NCBI RefSeq assembly: GCF_000756665.1
Contig: NZ_ARXV01000002.1
Coordinates: forward strand, 1 to 64,000
DNA from: Alcanivorax nanhaiticus
GTDB taxonomy: Bacteria; Pseudomonadota; Gammaproteobacteria; Pseudomonadales; Alcanivoracaceae
DNA: 64,000 bases
Reading direction: 5' to 3'
The translations under genes and the position numbers were made by a program. Shown piece by piece: positions 1-9,192 of this stretch. The notes beneath the pieces are model-generated. The model searched no databases and had not been told where the DNA came from. It saw only the letters and a program-made list of their open reading frames with translations. Every line of letters starts with the position of its first letter. The stretch's first letter is position 1.

Positions 1-69
1 ACTCCTCATGCCTAGATTGGCGGTGTTTGGGGCTCAACAGGTGCCATTTTGGTAGTGTGAACAGGTCCG
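1..69. repeat. Truncated copy of MITE-like element (right end)
   Basis: This stretch aligns without gaps, with about seven mismatches, to the right end of the 267-bp terminal-inverted-repeat element found near 9.3-9.5 kb. It carries a degenerate version of that element's right terminal repeat. The rest of the copy lies outside the window, so its left end and any target duplication cannot be judged. Confidence 0.75.
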
Positions 70-123
70 AAGAACAGTCGGCGGCCAGAATGCAATCCAG
101 TCTGACCGCTCCACTGTCAGTCA

Positions 124-1506
124 TTAGCGCACAACCACAAAGAACACGCCGCCATTGCGATTCACCCGCAACAACAGGGCAGCCTCCTTGTCCTTGATCG
201 CATCCTGAAGCTCATCCATGTTCACCACATCCTGACGGTTCGCATTGATGATCACATCACCCTGTCTCAACCCGGCGCGCCAGGCAGCAGATCCCTGCTC
301 AACCTTGTCCACCAGGATGCCTTGATCCGCATGCTGCAGTTCACCCTTGCGCAGATCGCGCAGGCTCGCACCCTCCAGGTACTTGGAGACAGCTTCGCCG
401 CCTGAGGTTTCCTGGCTGGTTTCACTGATGACGGCAGTCACCGTCTTTTTCTTGCCGTCTCTGAGGATGCTCAGCTGCACTTTTTCGCCCACCGGAGACA
501 TACCCACCTTGTTACGGAGATCCGCCGCCCGGTTGACTTGACGGCCATCCACGGCCACCACCACATCACCACTCTTGAGGCCAGCATTCTCTGCGGCGCT
601 ATCCTCTACCACCTGAGTGATCACCACACCGCGCTGACGCTCGACCCCAAAGGCCTCTGCCAATTCAGGCGTCAAATCCTGGATCGTCACACCCAGCATA
701 CCGCGGCGCACTTCGCCGTGTTCGATCAGCTGGTGCATTACGTTCTCGGCCATTTCTGTGGGAATGGCAAAACCGATCCCCACATTCCCGCCCGCAGGAG
801 CAATGATCGCCGTATTAATACCGACCAGCTCACCACGCAGGTTCACCAGCGCACCACCGGAATTACCCGGGTTAATAGAGGCATCCGTCTGGATAAAGCT
901 CTCATAGCCTTCGATACCCAGACCACTGCGCCCCAAGGCTGAGACAATGCCGCTGGTGACGGTCTGCCCAAGACCAAAGGGGTTCCCGATGGCGACCACA
1001 AAATCACCCACCCTCAGGGTAGTCGAATCAGAGATGGCAATCTGGGTCAGATCACGTGCCTCTTCCAGCTTCAGCACGGCAAGATCCACTTCCTCGTCGG
1101 TGCCCACCAATTCGGCGGTCAATTCCCGACCGTCAGTGAGCGTCACCTCAATAGTGTCCGCGTTCTTCACCACATGCGCATTGGTCAGCACATAACCGTT
1201 TTTCGCGTCCACGATGACACCGGAGCCAGCGCTGGCGGCACGGCGCTCACGCTGCTGCTCAGGGATGTTGAAAAAGCGCCGAAAGAACGGATCTTCCATC
1301 AGCGGGTTACGTGCAGCGCGAATACGGGTTTCAACGGCAATGTTGACGACTGCCGGTGAGGCTTTCTCCAGCATCGGCGCCAGCGAAGGAAGGGCATCGC
1401 CATCGCCGGTTACCGACGGCAATGCAGCCTGGGCAGACGAAACAGCCAACATCAAAATCGTCAGCAGCCAGACAGCTGGGTTGATGGATGATTTTACTTG
1501 TACCAA
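124..1506 (-). CDS. Do/DegP-family periplasmic serine endopeptidase
   Basis: This is a periplasmic trypsin-like protease/chaperone of the DegP/DegQ/MucD group, which degrades or refolds damaged envelope proteins. A TTG start is chosen because it follows a strong AGGAGG at normal spacing and opens directly into a signal peptide (about residues 1-28, ending SAQA); this gives 460 aa. The catalytic triad is visible as H111 (TNAHVV), D141 (EEVDLAVL) and S216 (GNSGG). Two PDZ domains follow, at roughly 255-340 and 370-455. An upstream in-frame ATG would add 28 residues ahead of the signal peptide and is less likely. No mucA/B-like neighbours are in view, so which paralog this is (DegQ or MucD) is left open. 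Confidence 0.93.
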   Translation of the reverse strand: MVQVKSSINPAVWLLTILMLAVSSAQAALPSVTGDGDALPSLAPMLEKASPAVVNIAVETRIRAARNPLMEDPFFRRFFNIPEQQRERRAASAGSGVIVDAKNGYVLTNAHVVKNADTIEVTLTDGRELTAELVGTDEEVDLAVLKLEEARDLTQIAISDSTTLRVGDFVVAIGNPFGLGQTVTSGIVSALGRSGLGIEGYESFIQTDASINPGNSGGALVNLRGELVGINTAIIAPAGGNVGIGFAIPTEMAENVMHQLIEHGEVRRGMLGVTIQDLTPELAEAFGVERQRGVVITQVVEDSAAENAGLKSGDVVVAVDGRQVNRAADLRNKVGMSPVGEKVQLSILRDGKKKTVTAVISETSQETSGGEAVSKYLEGASLRDLRKGELQHADQGILVDKVEQGSAAWRAGLRQGDVIINANRQDVVNMDELQDAIKDKEAALLLRVNRNGGVFFVVVR

Positions 1507-1647
1507 GGTGAGTTCCTCCTGTTTCAAAGGAAAAGCATAAGTCGGGATGAATTCCCTGTTACCCCCGTAGCAGAAGTGAAGGCAGCTCAATGCAGATAGC
1601 TTCCGCTACAGCCAATTCAGACCGGCTTTCTCGCCAACGGTTCCCAA

Positions 1648-2319
1648 TCAGGGCTGCGCAGCAAACAACCGAACCCCATTGTACTCGCTGGACTCGCCCA
1701 GATCCGGCCAGGTGCAGGACTGCCACTCGCCCAGCAACTGGTAACCAGGAGGATTCAAATCCGGCACCCTGGAATCCGCCAGCAACACTCGCTCTGCTTG
1801 CTGAAAGCGGGTGAGCAGGGACAGATTCTCCCGGTCATACAGAATATCCGCCGCCGTCACCAGATCCGCTTCCTGCAAGGCCTCATCCAGATTCTGACTG
1901 AGGATGATCTCTACCTCATTTTCCAGCGCATTCACTGCGGTTGCCGTCAGCGCATCCTCGTCCAGATCGCAGGCAATCACCTTACGGGCACCCGCTTGCG
2001 CAGCAGCAATGGCCACCACTCCAGAACCCGGGCCCACATCGACCACACAGCGATCCTTCACCCACTGGGGATTATTGATCAGAAATTCCGCCAACACCTG
2101 CCCGGAGGCCCAGCAAAACGACCAGTAGGGCGGCTCTTCCATGATCGCATTGACGATGCCTGGCTCCAGGGCCTGCTCAGGAAACAGCTCGTCCAGCAGC
2201 CATAATTTCAGCGCAGGTGTCTGCGGCAACTGCTGGCAGGTTAGTTGCACATTGGGCAATACGCGGTGGAGCCGTTCATGCAGGGCGTTGAGGCCTACTC
2301 TTTTCGTGTCGCTTGTCAT
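1648..2319 (-). CDS. Class I SAM methyltransferase, ETF-beta lysine methyltransferase (METTL20) type
   Basis: A 223-aa Rossmann-fold methyltransferase. The SAM-binding motif I is VDVGPGSG at about residues 93-100, preceded by PPYWSFCWASGQ, the segment typical of ETFBKMT/METTL20 proteins. Family members trimethylate lysines of the electron-transfer flavoprotein beta subunit; that substrate is inferred from family resemblance. A GGAG ribosome site precedes the ATG. The gene is divergent from the large secreted protein next door with only about 47 bp between start codons, so the two promoters must overlap. Other small-molecule or protein substrates are possible. Confidence 0.8.
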   Translation of the reverse strand: MTSDTKRVGLNALHERLHRVLPNVQLTCQQLPQTPALKLWLLDELFPEQALEPGIVNAIMEEPPYWSFCWASGQVLAEFLINNPQWVKDRCVVDVGPGSGVVAIAAAQAGARKVIACDLDEDALTATAVNALENEVEIILSQNLDEALQEADLVTAADILYDRENLSLLTRFQQAERVLLADSRVPDLNPPGYQLLGEWQSCTWPDLGESSEYNGVRLFAAQP

Positions 2320-2366
2320 ACTCTAGGCTCCGTCGCCTATCCAAAATCGTCGCAGAGAATAACAAA

Positions 2367-4256
2367 ATGACCGCCAGACAGGCATGGATTGGACTGATCG
2401 CCCTACTGATCAGCCTTGGCAACCCGCTCCAGGCTCGTGAAATCTGGACTGACGGGGTGCCTGACGCCTACTTCCAGCATTTCCTTGAGTTCTATAAAGC
2501 CGACCCCAGTGCCATGGGCCGTTGGGCTCCTGGCTTGAGCAACATTTCCACTGCACAGCTGGATGCCACCATCAAGGCGCTGGACACCACCCAGTTCACC
2601 TATCTCTATCCAATGGAAATGAAGGGCTTCCAGCTACCCGACCATCTCGGCCTGCCGGTCGAAGAACTGTCGTTGATGGCGGTACGTGCCGGAAAATTTA
2701 TTCCCATTCCATTCCAGATTGATGAATTCGACAAAACCGGACTGATCTGGATCGAAGGTGAGAATGACCATCCGCCGGAGGGAGAACCCGGCATCTTTGA
2801 CGACTTTGACGAACTCGTCTTCATGTTCAGGGATGGCGGTAACGATCGTTACTCTGCCGACAAGCATACGTTGGACGCTGGCCAGGTACTGGAAGAAATC
2901 CGCCTGGATTCTCCCCGCAATGCTCCCCGCTACATCTATCTGGTGCGCAACAATCCGGAACGCTCCCGTGCGGATTATGTCAGCGCCGACCTGGAGGCCG
3001 GGCATGTGCAGAGCACCCTGATGGATCTGGATTACAAACCCAATGACTTCACCCAGATCCACTCCATGGCGCCGCGCCTTGGCCCCCATCAGGACACCAG
3101 CGTATTCGATAATATTTATGTGAATATCAGCACCGGCATCCTCAACCAGAAATTGCGCGTGGACCTGGACACCCGCAAGAACATCAAGGCTACCCCGATC
3201 GCAGTGAAAGACGGGCCGGTAAGGGTTTCCATGCTGGTGAAAGCCCGCATCTGGTATGCGTTCATGCCCACCTTCTTCAGCCAGAAATTCCAGGTGGATT
3301 TCTACGAGCAATCCGTCACTATTCCGTCACGCTTTGCCATCGGCAGCGTCAAGGTGCTCAAGTTCTTCCTGATGTTCCTGCGCGACCCGCGCATTCACTT
3401 TGCCATCGATTTCCATAACCTGGAGGGTGCTCGTGTCACCTTCCAGTCGGTCTACGATCAGCAGCAGTATGGTGTAGTTGATGGGAAGATGACCCCTTTC
3501 GAAACCACCATGAACGCCACCCGCCTGCCCGGCGACTGGCTGCATATGGATTCCAACCAGGGTTGGGAAATGTTCTTCAGCAACCACATGCCAGTGGTGC
3601 CCAACGGCTTGTTCGACGCCTTTCTCGACGGCGTCAGCATGAACATGTTTTACGAAGACGACGCCAGCAGCCTGACAGACTACGAACGTTTTCCCGGTGC
3701 GACCCCGCGCCTGGGCTTCCAGAGCAGCGGCTTGCCCCGCACCGTGATTGATCTGATGGGTTCCATTCCGAAACTGGATTACGCCAACATGAACAGCTTG
3801 GGCGAAGCGATTGTTGCGCTTGCCGAGGCCCAGGATAATGGCGCCTTCGACAAGTATGACGAGGTGGTACACAAGCGGCTGGTGGCATTGAATGAAGAAG
3901 GGCGCTTCACCACCGTGGCATCATTGGCAGATGCCTTTATCGCGGATCTGGACCGAATGAATTTCTCCGGCATTCCCCGTGACACCTTTAACAAACTGGT
4001 GCATCAGGCCATTCTCGACACCACCGACAGCCCCGACCGCATCCATCACGGCAAGGTATTGCAACGCATGGTGGAGTTGGCCAAAGCACAGGACATCGAT
4101 ATCACCCGGCTACGCTACGCCACCATGGACAACACCCTGTGGTTCCCGGCATGGGTGGGAGAAGGAGGGGCCACCGATTTCCATTGGCAGGTCAGCCACG
4201 CTCCCAGTTCCACATTGATGGGCCCGGTCAGTCAGCCTTCTGCAGCAGCGCCGTAA
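2367..4256 (+). CDS. Large secreted protein of unknown function
   Basis: A 629-aa protein not recognised as any named family. The start is placed at an internal ATG because the following residues form a clean signal peptide (MTARQAWIGL... to LQARE, about 24 aa); an upstream in-frame ATG would put 18 polar residues in front. The mature protein is acidic and rich in aromatic residues, with a segment reading PIPFQIDEFD near residue 111 followed by acidic DDFDELVFMF. No membrane helix is obvious after the signal, so a periplasmic or surface location is likely. The 3' end overlaps trmH tail-to-tail by 29 bp. No function is proposed. Confidence 0.8.
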   Translation: MTARQAWIGLIALLISLGNPLQAREIWTDGVPDAYFQHFLEFYKADPSAMGRWAPGLSNISTAQLDATIKALDTTQFTYLYPMEMKGFQLPDHLGLPVEELSLMAVRAGKFIPIPFQIDEFDKTGLIWIEGENDHPPEGEPGIFDDFDELVFMFRDGGNDRYSADKHTLDAGQVLEEIRLDSPRNAPRYIYLVRNNPERSRADYVSADLEAGHVQSTLMDLDYKPNDFTQIHSMAPRLGPHQDTSVFDNIYVNISTGILNQKLRVDLDTRKNIKATPIAVKDGPVRVSMLVKARIWYAFMPTFFSQKFQVDFYEQSVTIPSRFAIGSVKVLKFFLMFLRDPRIHFAIDFHNLEGARVTFQSVYDQQQYGVVDGKMTPFETTMNATRLPGDWLHMDSNQGWEMFFSNHMPVVPNGLFDAFLDGVSMNMFYEDDASSLTDYERFPGATPRLGFQSSGLPRTVIDLMGSIPKLDYANMNSLGEAIVALAEAQDNGAFDKYDEVVHKRLVALNEEGRFTTVASLADAFIADLDRMNFSGIPRDTFNKLVHQAILDTTDSPDRIHHGKVLQRMVELAKAQDIDITRLRYATMDNTLWFPAWVGEGGATDFHWQVSHAPSSTLMGPVSQPSAAAP

Positions 4257-4911
4257 GCGCGGCGCTGTCTTTCACCTGCCCTTCCTCATCAAGCTCAGGA
4301 TAGGGAACCCCGTGGGCATCGCATAGCCGTGCAATCTTCTCGTGGCCCCAACGGAACAACAGCTCATGATAGCGCTGCGGGTCAATCCGGGGCTGATCGT
4401 AGAAACCTTTGGCGCGGCGTTGTTCGCAGGCCTCAGCCAGAATGATGGCCGCCGCCACACTCACGTTGAATGACTCCACCATGCCCATCATCGGGATAAT
4501 CACATGCTGGTCTACCGCCGCCGCCGCTTCATCACTGACACCAAACTTTTCGGTCCCCAGCAATAACGCTGTCGGCTTGGTGTAATCCACTTCGCGGTAG
4601 GGAATCGCCGTATCCGACAGGTGCGCCGCCAGTACCTGCACGCCCTGCCCCTGCAATTCACGGATCACCGGGGTGCTGTCCTCATGCTTGTGGACTTTCA
4701 CCCAGCGCTGGGACCCCATGGCGGTACCGGCAGCCACCCGCGCACGGTTTTTGGGAAGAATGGCATGCACGTCCAGGATGCCCACCGCATCGCAGGTACG
4801 AACGATGGCAGCGATATTATGGGGCTTGTGCACCCCATCCATGATCACGGTCATATCAGGCTGACGGCGATCCAGGGTTTCACAGATACGGCGATAACGT
4901 TCCGGGGTCAT
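4228..4911 (-). CDS. trmH: tRNA (guanosine-2'-O)-methyltransferase TrmH
   Basis: A SPOUT-superfamily enzyme that 2'-O-methylates G18 in the D-loop of tRNAs. Length is 227 aa, close to the E. coli enzyme (229). The N-terminus (MTPERYRRICETLDRRQ) and the segment HKPHNIAAIVRTCDAVG are characteristic of TrmH, and the C-terminal SAM knot contains SFNVSVAAAIILAE. GAGGAAA lies just upstream of the ATG. The gene stands alone, between two rightward genes. Confidence 0.95.
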   Translation of the reverse strand: MTPERYRRICETLDRRQPDMTVIMDGVHKPHNIAAIVRTCDAVGILDVHAILPKNRARVAAGTAMGSQRWVKVHKHEDSTPVIRELQGQGVQVLAAHLSDTAIPYREVDYTKPTALLLGTEKFGVSDEAAAAVDQHVIIPMMGMVESFNVSVAAAIILAEACEQRRAKGFYDQPRIDPQRYHELLFRWGHEKIARLCDAHGVPYPELDEEGQVKDSAALTALLQKAD

Positions 4912-5055
4912 GGTTTTTCCTCATTGCTGGCCGCGGATTGTATAGGCCCGGACACGGATGACAAAATTCGCCACGATTTTCGAAGCGAATCGTCACTGCC
5001 ACAGCGGGGACGAATCCGCTAGGCTCTTCACACCACAGATCGACCTGGAGTCAGC

Positions 5056-6264
5056 ATGAGCACCACCCCCACCCGTCGTTTACCCCTGGAAGGCGTTCGC
5101 GTCGTCGAACTCGGCCAACTGCTGGCCGGTCCTTTCACCGGCACCCTGCTCGCCTACTTCGGGGCCGATGTGGTGAAAGTAGAGCCGCCCGGTGGCGATC
5201 CGATTCGGGGATGGCGCAAACTGGACGAAGACGGCACCTCGTTCTGGTGGCGTAGCCTGGGGCGTAACAAGAAATCGGTAACCCTCGATCTGAAGACCAA
5301 CGAAGGCAAAGCGCTGGTGCGCAAGCTGATGGGCAAGGCGGATGTGGTGATCGAGAACTTTCGCCCTGGCACCATGGAAAACTGGGGGCTCGGCCCGGAC
5401 AGCTTCGCTGACGACAACCCCGGCCTGATCTACACGCGCATTTCCGGCTACGGACAGACCGGCCCCTACGCCAGCAAACCTGGCTATGCGTCCGTGTGTG
5501 AGGGCATTGGCGGCCTGCGTTATGTGAATGGCTTTCCCGGCGAGCGCCCGGTGCGACCCAACCTGTCCCTGGGCGACACCATTGCTGGCCTGCATGCGGC
5601 ACTGGGCATCCTGCTTGCCCTGTTTGAGCGCCAGTCCAGCGAGAAGGGCCAGGTGGTGGATGTGTCCCTGTTCGAGTCGGTCTTCAACTTGCTGGAAGGG
5701 GTAATCCCGGAATTCGACGGTGCCGGTGTGGTTCGTGAGCCTTCCGGCTCCACCGTCACCGGTATTGTTCCTACCAACACCTATCGCTGTGCGGATCGCA
5801 AATTCGTCGTCATCGGCGGCAATGGCGACTCCATTTTCAAACGCCTGATGACCGCCGCCGGTCGCCCAGACATGGCGGATGACCCGGCCATGGCCAGCAA
5901 TGCCGGTCGGGTGGACAACGAAGCCGCCATTGATGAAGCGCTGGACAGCTGGTGCCGCAGCCTGCCTAGTGAGCAGGTACTCGCTATTCTGGAAGATGCA
6001 CGGGTACCGTCCGGCCCGATCTACTCCGTCGCGGACATGATGCAGGACCCCCACTTTCAGGCCCGTGGGCTGTTCCAGCAGGTCGAGATCAATGGCAAAC
6101 CCCTGAAGATCCCGGCGATTACACCACGCCTGGCGGATACCCCTGGAGAAACCCGCTGGCCGGGTGGCGAGATCGGCAGCCACAATCAAAGCGTTCTACG
6201 CGATGAACTGGGACTCAGTGACGAGGAATTCGAACAGCTCAGGCAGGACGGTATTATTGGTTGA
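5056..6264 (+). CDS. CaiB/BaiF class III CoA-transferase
   Basis: A 402-aa family III acyl-CoA transferase, moving CoA between carboxylic acids through an aspartyl-CoA intermediate. The N-terminal LEGVRVVELGQLLAGPFTG and ADVVKVEPPGGDP segments are diagnostic, and the probable catalytic Asp is D174 in SLGDTIAG. The substrate pair cannot be read from sequence; formyl-, succinyl-, mesaconyl- or fatty-acid-linked members are all similar. GGAG precedes the ATG. No acyl-CoA dehydrogenase or ligase is adjacent, so context gives little help. Confidence 0.9.
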   Translation: MSTTPTRRLPLEGVRVVELGQLLAGPFTGTLLAYFGADVVKVEPPGGDPIRGWRKLDEDGTSFWWRSLGRNKKSVTLDLKTNEGKALVRKLMGKADVVIENFRPGTMENWGLGPDSFADDNPGLIYTRISGYGQTGPYASKPGYASVCEGIGGLRYVNGFPGERPVRPNLSLGDTIAGLHAALGILLALFERQSSEKGQVVDVSLFESVFNLLEGVIPEFDGAGVVREPSGSTVTGIVPTNTYRCADRKFVVIGGNGDSIFKRLMTAAGRPDMADDPAMASNAGRVDNEAAIDEALDSWCRSLPSEQVLAILEDARVPSGPIYSVADMMQDPHFQARGLFQQVEINGKPLKIPAITPRLADTPGETRWPGGEIGSHNQSVLRDELGLSDEEFEQLRQDGIIG

Positions 6265-6376
6265 GGTCAGGACTGGTGGCCGTCTGTCAGCCACCCGGCC
6301 AGATCATTGACCACGCCATCAGAGGGCGTTAAAACTGGAAGCAATGAAGTGACCGAGACGCCAAAAGGACAACAAG

Positions 6377-6550
6377 ATGCAGCTCTTCATGTGGTTTACC
6401 GTCATCGCCGTGGCCGCCGCCTTGCTGGGCGCCGGCCTCTATTACCAGCTACGCCGCCAGGCGCTGCAGTCTGATCCGGTATTGATTCGCAGCTGTTATC
6501 TTGGCGGCGGTGCCCTGCTGCTGGGCAACTGGCTGGTGCCGATGCTGTAA
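6377..6550 (+). CDS. Small membrane protein (57 aa)
   Basis: A short gene with an AAGGAC ribosome site 6 nt before the ATG. The product has an N-terminal hydrophobic helix (about residues 5-22), a basic linker YYQLRRQ, and a second hydrophobic stretch (about 42-56), so it should be a two-helix inner-membrane hairpin with a cytoplasmic or periplasmic loop. It sits about 110 bp after the CoA-transferase and ends 15 bp before the convergent hydrolase. No family is recognised. Confidence 0.6.
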   Translation: MQLFMWFTVIAVAAALLGAGLYYQLRRQALQSDPVLIRSCYLGGGALLLGNWLVPML

Positions 6551-6565
6551 ATCCCGTCGTGCGGT

Positions 6566-7366
6566 TCAGGCTTTCTCCTGCAGAAACCCTCGCACGGCCT
6601 CTACGACCAACGAGCCATTTTCACGGTGCGGGAAATGCCCTCCGCCTGGCAAAACCCTCAGCTCCCCCTTAACCGCCGCCTGATCATTCAACCGCAGGGG
6701 GTGCGCCACCGATCCATATTCATCGGCATCGCCATGAAGACACAGCCAGGGTCGTCGCATGGAGGACAATAGCTGATCCAGATTCCAGTCACTGAACGAC
6801 TCACCCAGCCAGGTATCAATCCAGGCAGCCAATACCCAGTCCGTTTTGTCACCATGATACCGTGATAACTTCTCCCTCTGCGCTGGATCAGAAAAAGCGA
6901 CCTTCGCCGCCTCGATGCCGCACCGGGTCCGCTCTTCCACAAAGGCCTGGGCTGCCAGGGTAATCACGGCAACACAACGCTCCCCGAGAGCCACGGCACT
7001 CGCCAGCGCCATTCCGCCCCCCACACTGTGCCCCAGTAAAGCGACCCGATTCAGATCAAGCGCATCACACAGCGCCGCAACTTCAGTGGCTTCGTCTTCC
7101 ACGAACGACACCGGGAGTGGGTCCGCCCGGTTGGGAGAGCGGCCAAAACCCGGGCGATCATAGGCAATGACCGTGCGCCCGGTGGCGACATTGAGCTGCT
7201 CGGGGAAATCCCGCCACAACGCCACACACCCCAGCGAATCATGCAGCAACAGCAACGGAGCCTTGCGCGGGTCACCAGGCCAGATTTTGGTATAGACCAC
7301 CCCCAGCCCGGGCAACGGCAATAGCCTCTCGCCCCCTTTCTGCAAAAACCCTGTTGGCTCTGTCAT
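6566..7366 (-). CDS. Alpha/beta-fold hydrolase
   Basis: An alpha/beta hydrolase of 266 aa counted from the chosen ATG (MTEPTGFL). Further in-frame starts at about 7387 and 7459 would add 7-31 polar residues; none has a clearly better ribosome site, so the start is uncertain. The nucleophile elbow is GHSVGG (Ser114), the oxyanion strand is LLLHDSLG, the acid is probably in HGDADEYG and the catalytic His is in GGGHFPH. These are features of esterases and related small-molecule hydrolases; the substrate is unknown. The gene is divergent from a GlxA-type regulator, which may control it. Confidence 0.85.
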   Translation of the reverse strand: MTEPTGFLQKGGERLLPLPGLGVVYTKIWPGDPRKAPLLLLHDSLGCVALWRDFPEQLNVATGRTVIAYDRPGFGRSPNRADPLPVSFVEDEATEVAALCDALDLNRVALLGHSVGGGMALASAVALGERCVAVITLAAQAFVEERTRCGIEAAKVAFSDPAQREKLSRYHGDKTDWVLAAWIDTWLGESFSDWNLDQLLSSMRRPWLCLHGDADEYGSVAHPLRLNDQAAVKGELRVLPGGGHFPHRENGSLVVEAVRGFLQEKA

Positions 7367-7485
7367 GTCTGTCCCCGGCTTCGCCATTACTGTGACCCCT
7401 GTATTGTCCCCAGCCCCCTCTTCCTGTTCCATTCCCGCACAGGCAAACTGATAGTCCATTCAGGCCATCATGCGTTCCCCTGTCT

Positions 7486-8451
7486 ATGAAAAACATCGGT
7501 ATTGTCGTCACCCCTGGCTGCTGGGCCATGAGCCTGTTCGCGGTGACCGACTTCTTCCGTATTGTCTCTTTGCTGGAAAAGCAGACAGGGCTGGCAGCGG
7601 GTTACCGGGTTCACCTGCTGGCGAACGCAGCGGACACCCGGCTCGATGCAGCTGGAGGGATTGCCATTGAGACAGACTCCCCTCTGGAAGAGGCGCGCCC
7701 GGTAGACTGGCTGATTTTCCCGGCCATTGAAGGTCCGGTACTGGAACATACCCCCAGCCCGCCGCGGCGCGCGTTGGCATATCTTGCCCGGCACTGTGAA
7801 GCAAACCGCGTTGTACTTACCCTGTCCACCGGCATTGTCCCACTGGCAGCCACGGGACTCGTCAACGGCTTGCGTATCAACACCCACTGGGCGTTTCTCC
7901 CCACGCTTCAGCAGCGCTACACAGAATGCCACTTTCGGGCCAGAGAGAGCTATCTTCAGGATCGCTGGTTATACAGCACCGGTTCGTTACATGGCAGTTT
8001 CGATGCCCTGTTGGCTCTGCTGGCCAATGACCGTGGAGACCACTTTGCCCAGCTCTGCGCCGCGCACCTGCTGGTCTCAAGCCCAATCCAGATGCGCCCG
8101 GTTCTGCCCGGCACCCGACGCCACGATGATGCGGCCATCCTTGCCGTGCAGGAGTGGCTTGAAAGCAACCCGCAGCTGTCATTGTCTCTGGAGCAGCTCG
8201 CCTCCCGGTTCGGGTTCAGCGAGCGGAACCTGAAGCGACGCTTTACCCTTGCGACCGGACTTGCGCCTCACCTGTACCTTCAGAAAGTCAGAATAGATCG
8301 TGCCAAGAAGCTGTTGATCAGTGGGGCACTGTCTGTGCAGCAGATTGCCCACCAGGTGGGATATGAGAATGTCAGCTATTTTATTCGGTTGTTTCAGCGC
8401 GAAGCGGGCGACACTCCTGCCCAGTGGCGCAAGACTAACGGCGCATACTGA
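7486..8451 (+). CDS. GlxA-family AraC-type transcriptional regulator (DJ-1/PfpI domain)
   Basis: A 321-aa regulator. The N-terminal part (about 1-190) is a DJ-1/PfpI-like sensor domain starting MKNIGIVVTPGCWAMSLF. The C-terminal AraC helix-turn-helix pair covers about 215-315, with LASRFGFSERNLKRRF and IAHQVGYENVSYFIRLFQ as its two recognition units. The usual PfpI nucleophile cysteine is not evident, as is normal in regulators. It is divergent from the alpha/beta hydrolase, a likely target. Its 3' end overlaps the convergent globin gene by 17 bp. Confidence 0.88.
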   Translation: MKNIGIVVTPGCWAMSLFAVTDFFRIVSLLEKQTGLAAGYRVHLLANAADTRLDAAGGIAIETDSPLEEARPVDWLIFPAIEGPVLEHTPSPPRRALAYLARHCEANRVVLTLSTGIVPLAATGLVNGLRINTHWAFLPTLQQRYTECHFRARESYLQDRWLYSTGSLHGSFDALLALLANDRGDHFAQLCAAHLLVSSPIQMRPVLPGTRRHDDAAILAVQEWLESNPQLSLSLEQLASRFGFSERNLKRRFTLATGLAPHLYLQKVRIDRAKKLLISGALSVQQIAHQVGYENVSYFIRLFQREAGDTPAQWRKTNGAY

Positions 8452-8863
8452 GCTGACGGTAAAGATTATCTATTACCCGGGCCGCAAGGCGTTTGGCCCT
8501 GTCGGTGTTGGGCCCGGCAAAACGTCCGTCAAGATTGGCCATAAAATGGCCGAGCCAGCGCTCATGATGCACACCGGTGAGCGGGATCTTGTCATCCAGC
8601 GCCCGATGCTTTTCCATCATGTGCCGCTGGTAGGTTCTGTCCCCCAGCAGCATCTTGTGCCAGTACTGGCAGATCAGCGGCAAATGCGCGTTGAGATCGA
8701 TCCCGGCTACGTCAAAAAATACCGCTGCCATTTCCGGGTCTTCCAGCATGCGCTGATAGAAGCCATAGACCATGGCATCGATATTGTCTTTGCAATCCAG
8801 ATCCGGCAACGAGGCATTATCTGGCTGCGCCTGCCCCGGCACAAAGATCTCCACCGCCGTCAT
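8435..8863 (-). CDS. Group III truncated hemoglobin
   Basis: A 142-aa heme protein of the truncated-globin superfamily. Typical group III features are the segment QYWHKMLLGDRTYQ and the probable proximal histidine in MMEKHRAL, with a long disordered-looking N-terminus. Such proteins bind O2 or NO; a role in NO or peroxide chemistry is family knowledge, not shown here. The ATG is chosen over an immediately preceding in-frame GTG because AGAGGAAAGG lies at suitable spacing. The gene follows the DUF962 gene by only 11 bp and is probably co-transcribed with it. Confidence 0.85.
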   Translation of the reverse strand: MTAVEIFVPGQAQPDNASLPDLDCKDNIDAMVYGFYQRMLEDPEMAAVFFDVAGIDLNAHLPLICQYWHKMLLGDRTYQRHMMEKHRALDDKIPLTGVHHERWLGHFMANLDGRFAGPNTDRAKRLAARVIDNLYRQLSMRR

Positions 8864-8874
8864 CACCTTTCCTC

Positions 8875-9192
8875 TTACCAGCTAATCCGGCCAACAAGAA
8901 TGTCTTTGAACATGACAAAATCACCGGCAAGACTGTACCAGGGATGCTTGAAAGTGGCCGGGCGATTTTTTTCAAAGAAGAAATGGCCGACCCAGGCAAA
9001 ACCATAGCCCACGATCGGTAGCAGAATCAGCCCCGCCAGATTGCCCGTGAATATCACCCCGACCAGAATGGCCAGCACGCCCAGGGTGCCGAAGAAATGC
9101 AGGCGACGACAGGTAGGGTTGCCGTGTTCCTGCAAGTAATACGGATAGAACTCGGCAAAACTCTGAAAATCGGACTGCTTGATGGTGTTCAT
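8875..9192 (-). CDS. DUF962/Mpo1-like membrane protein
   Basis: A 105-aa protein with the DUF962 signature: FAEFYPYYLQEHGNPTCRRLHFFGT at the N-terminus, two hydrophobic helices (about 35-70), and GHFFFEKNRPATFKHP after them. The conserved His residues match those of yeast Mpo1, a dioxygenase acting in alpha-oxidation of 2-hydroxy fatty acids; bacterial members are largely uncharacterised. A lipid-related role would fit this organism but is inference. It is the first gene of a short operon with the downstream globin. Confidence 0.82.
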   Translation of the reverse strand: MNTIKQSDFQSFAEFYPYYLQEHGNPTCRRLHFFGTLGVLAILVGVIFTGNLAGLILLPIVGYGFAWVGHFFFEKNRPATFKHPWYSLAGDFVMFKDILVGRISW

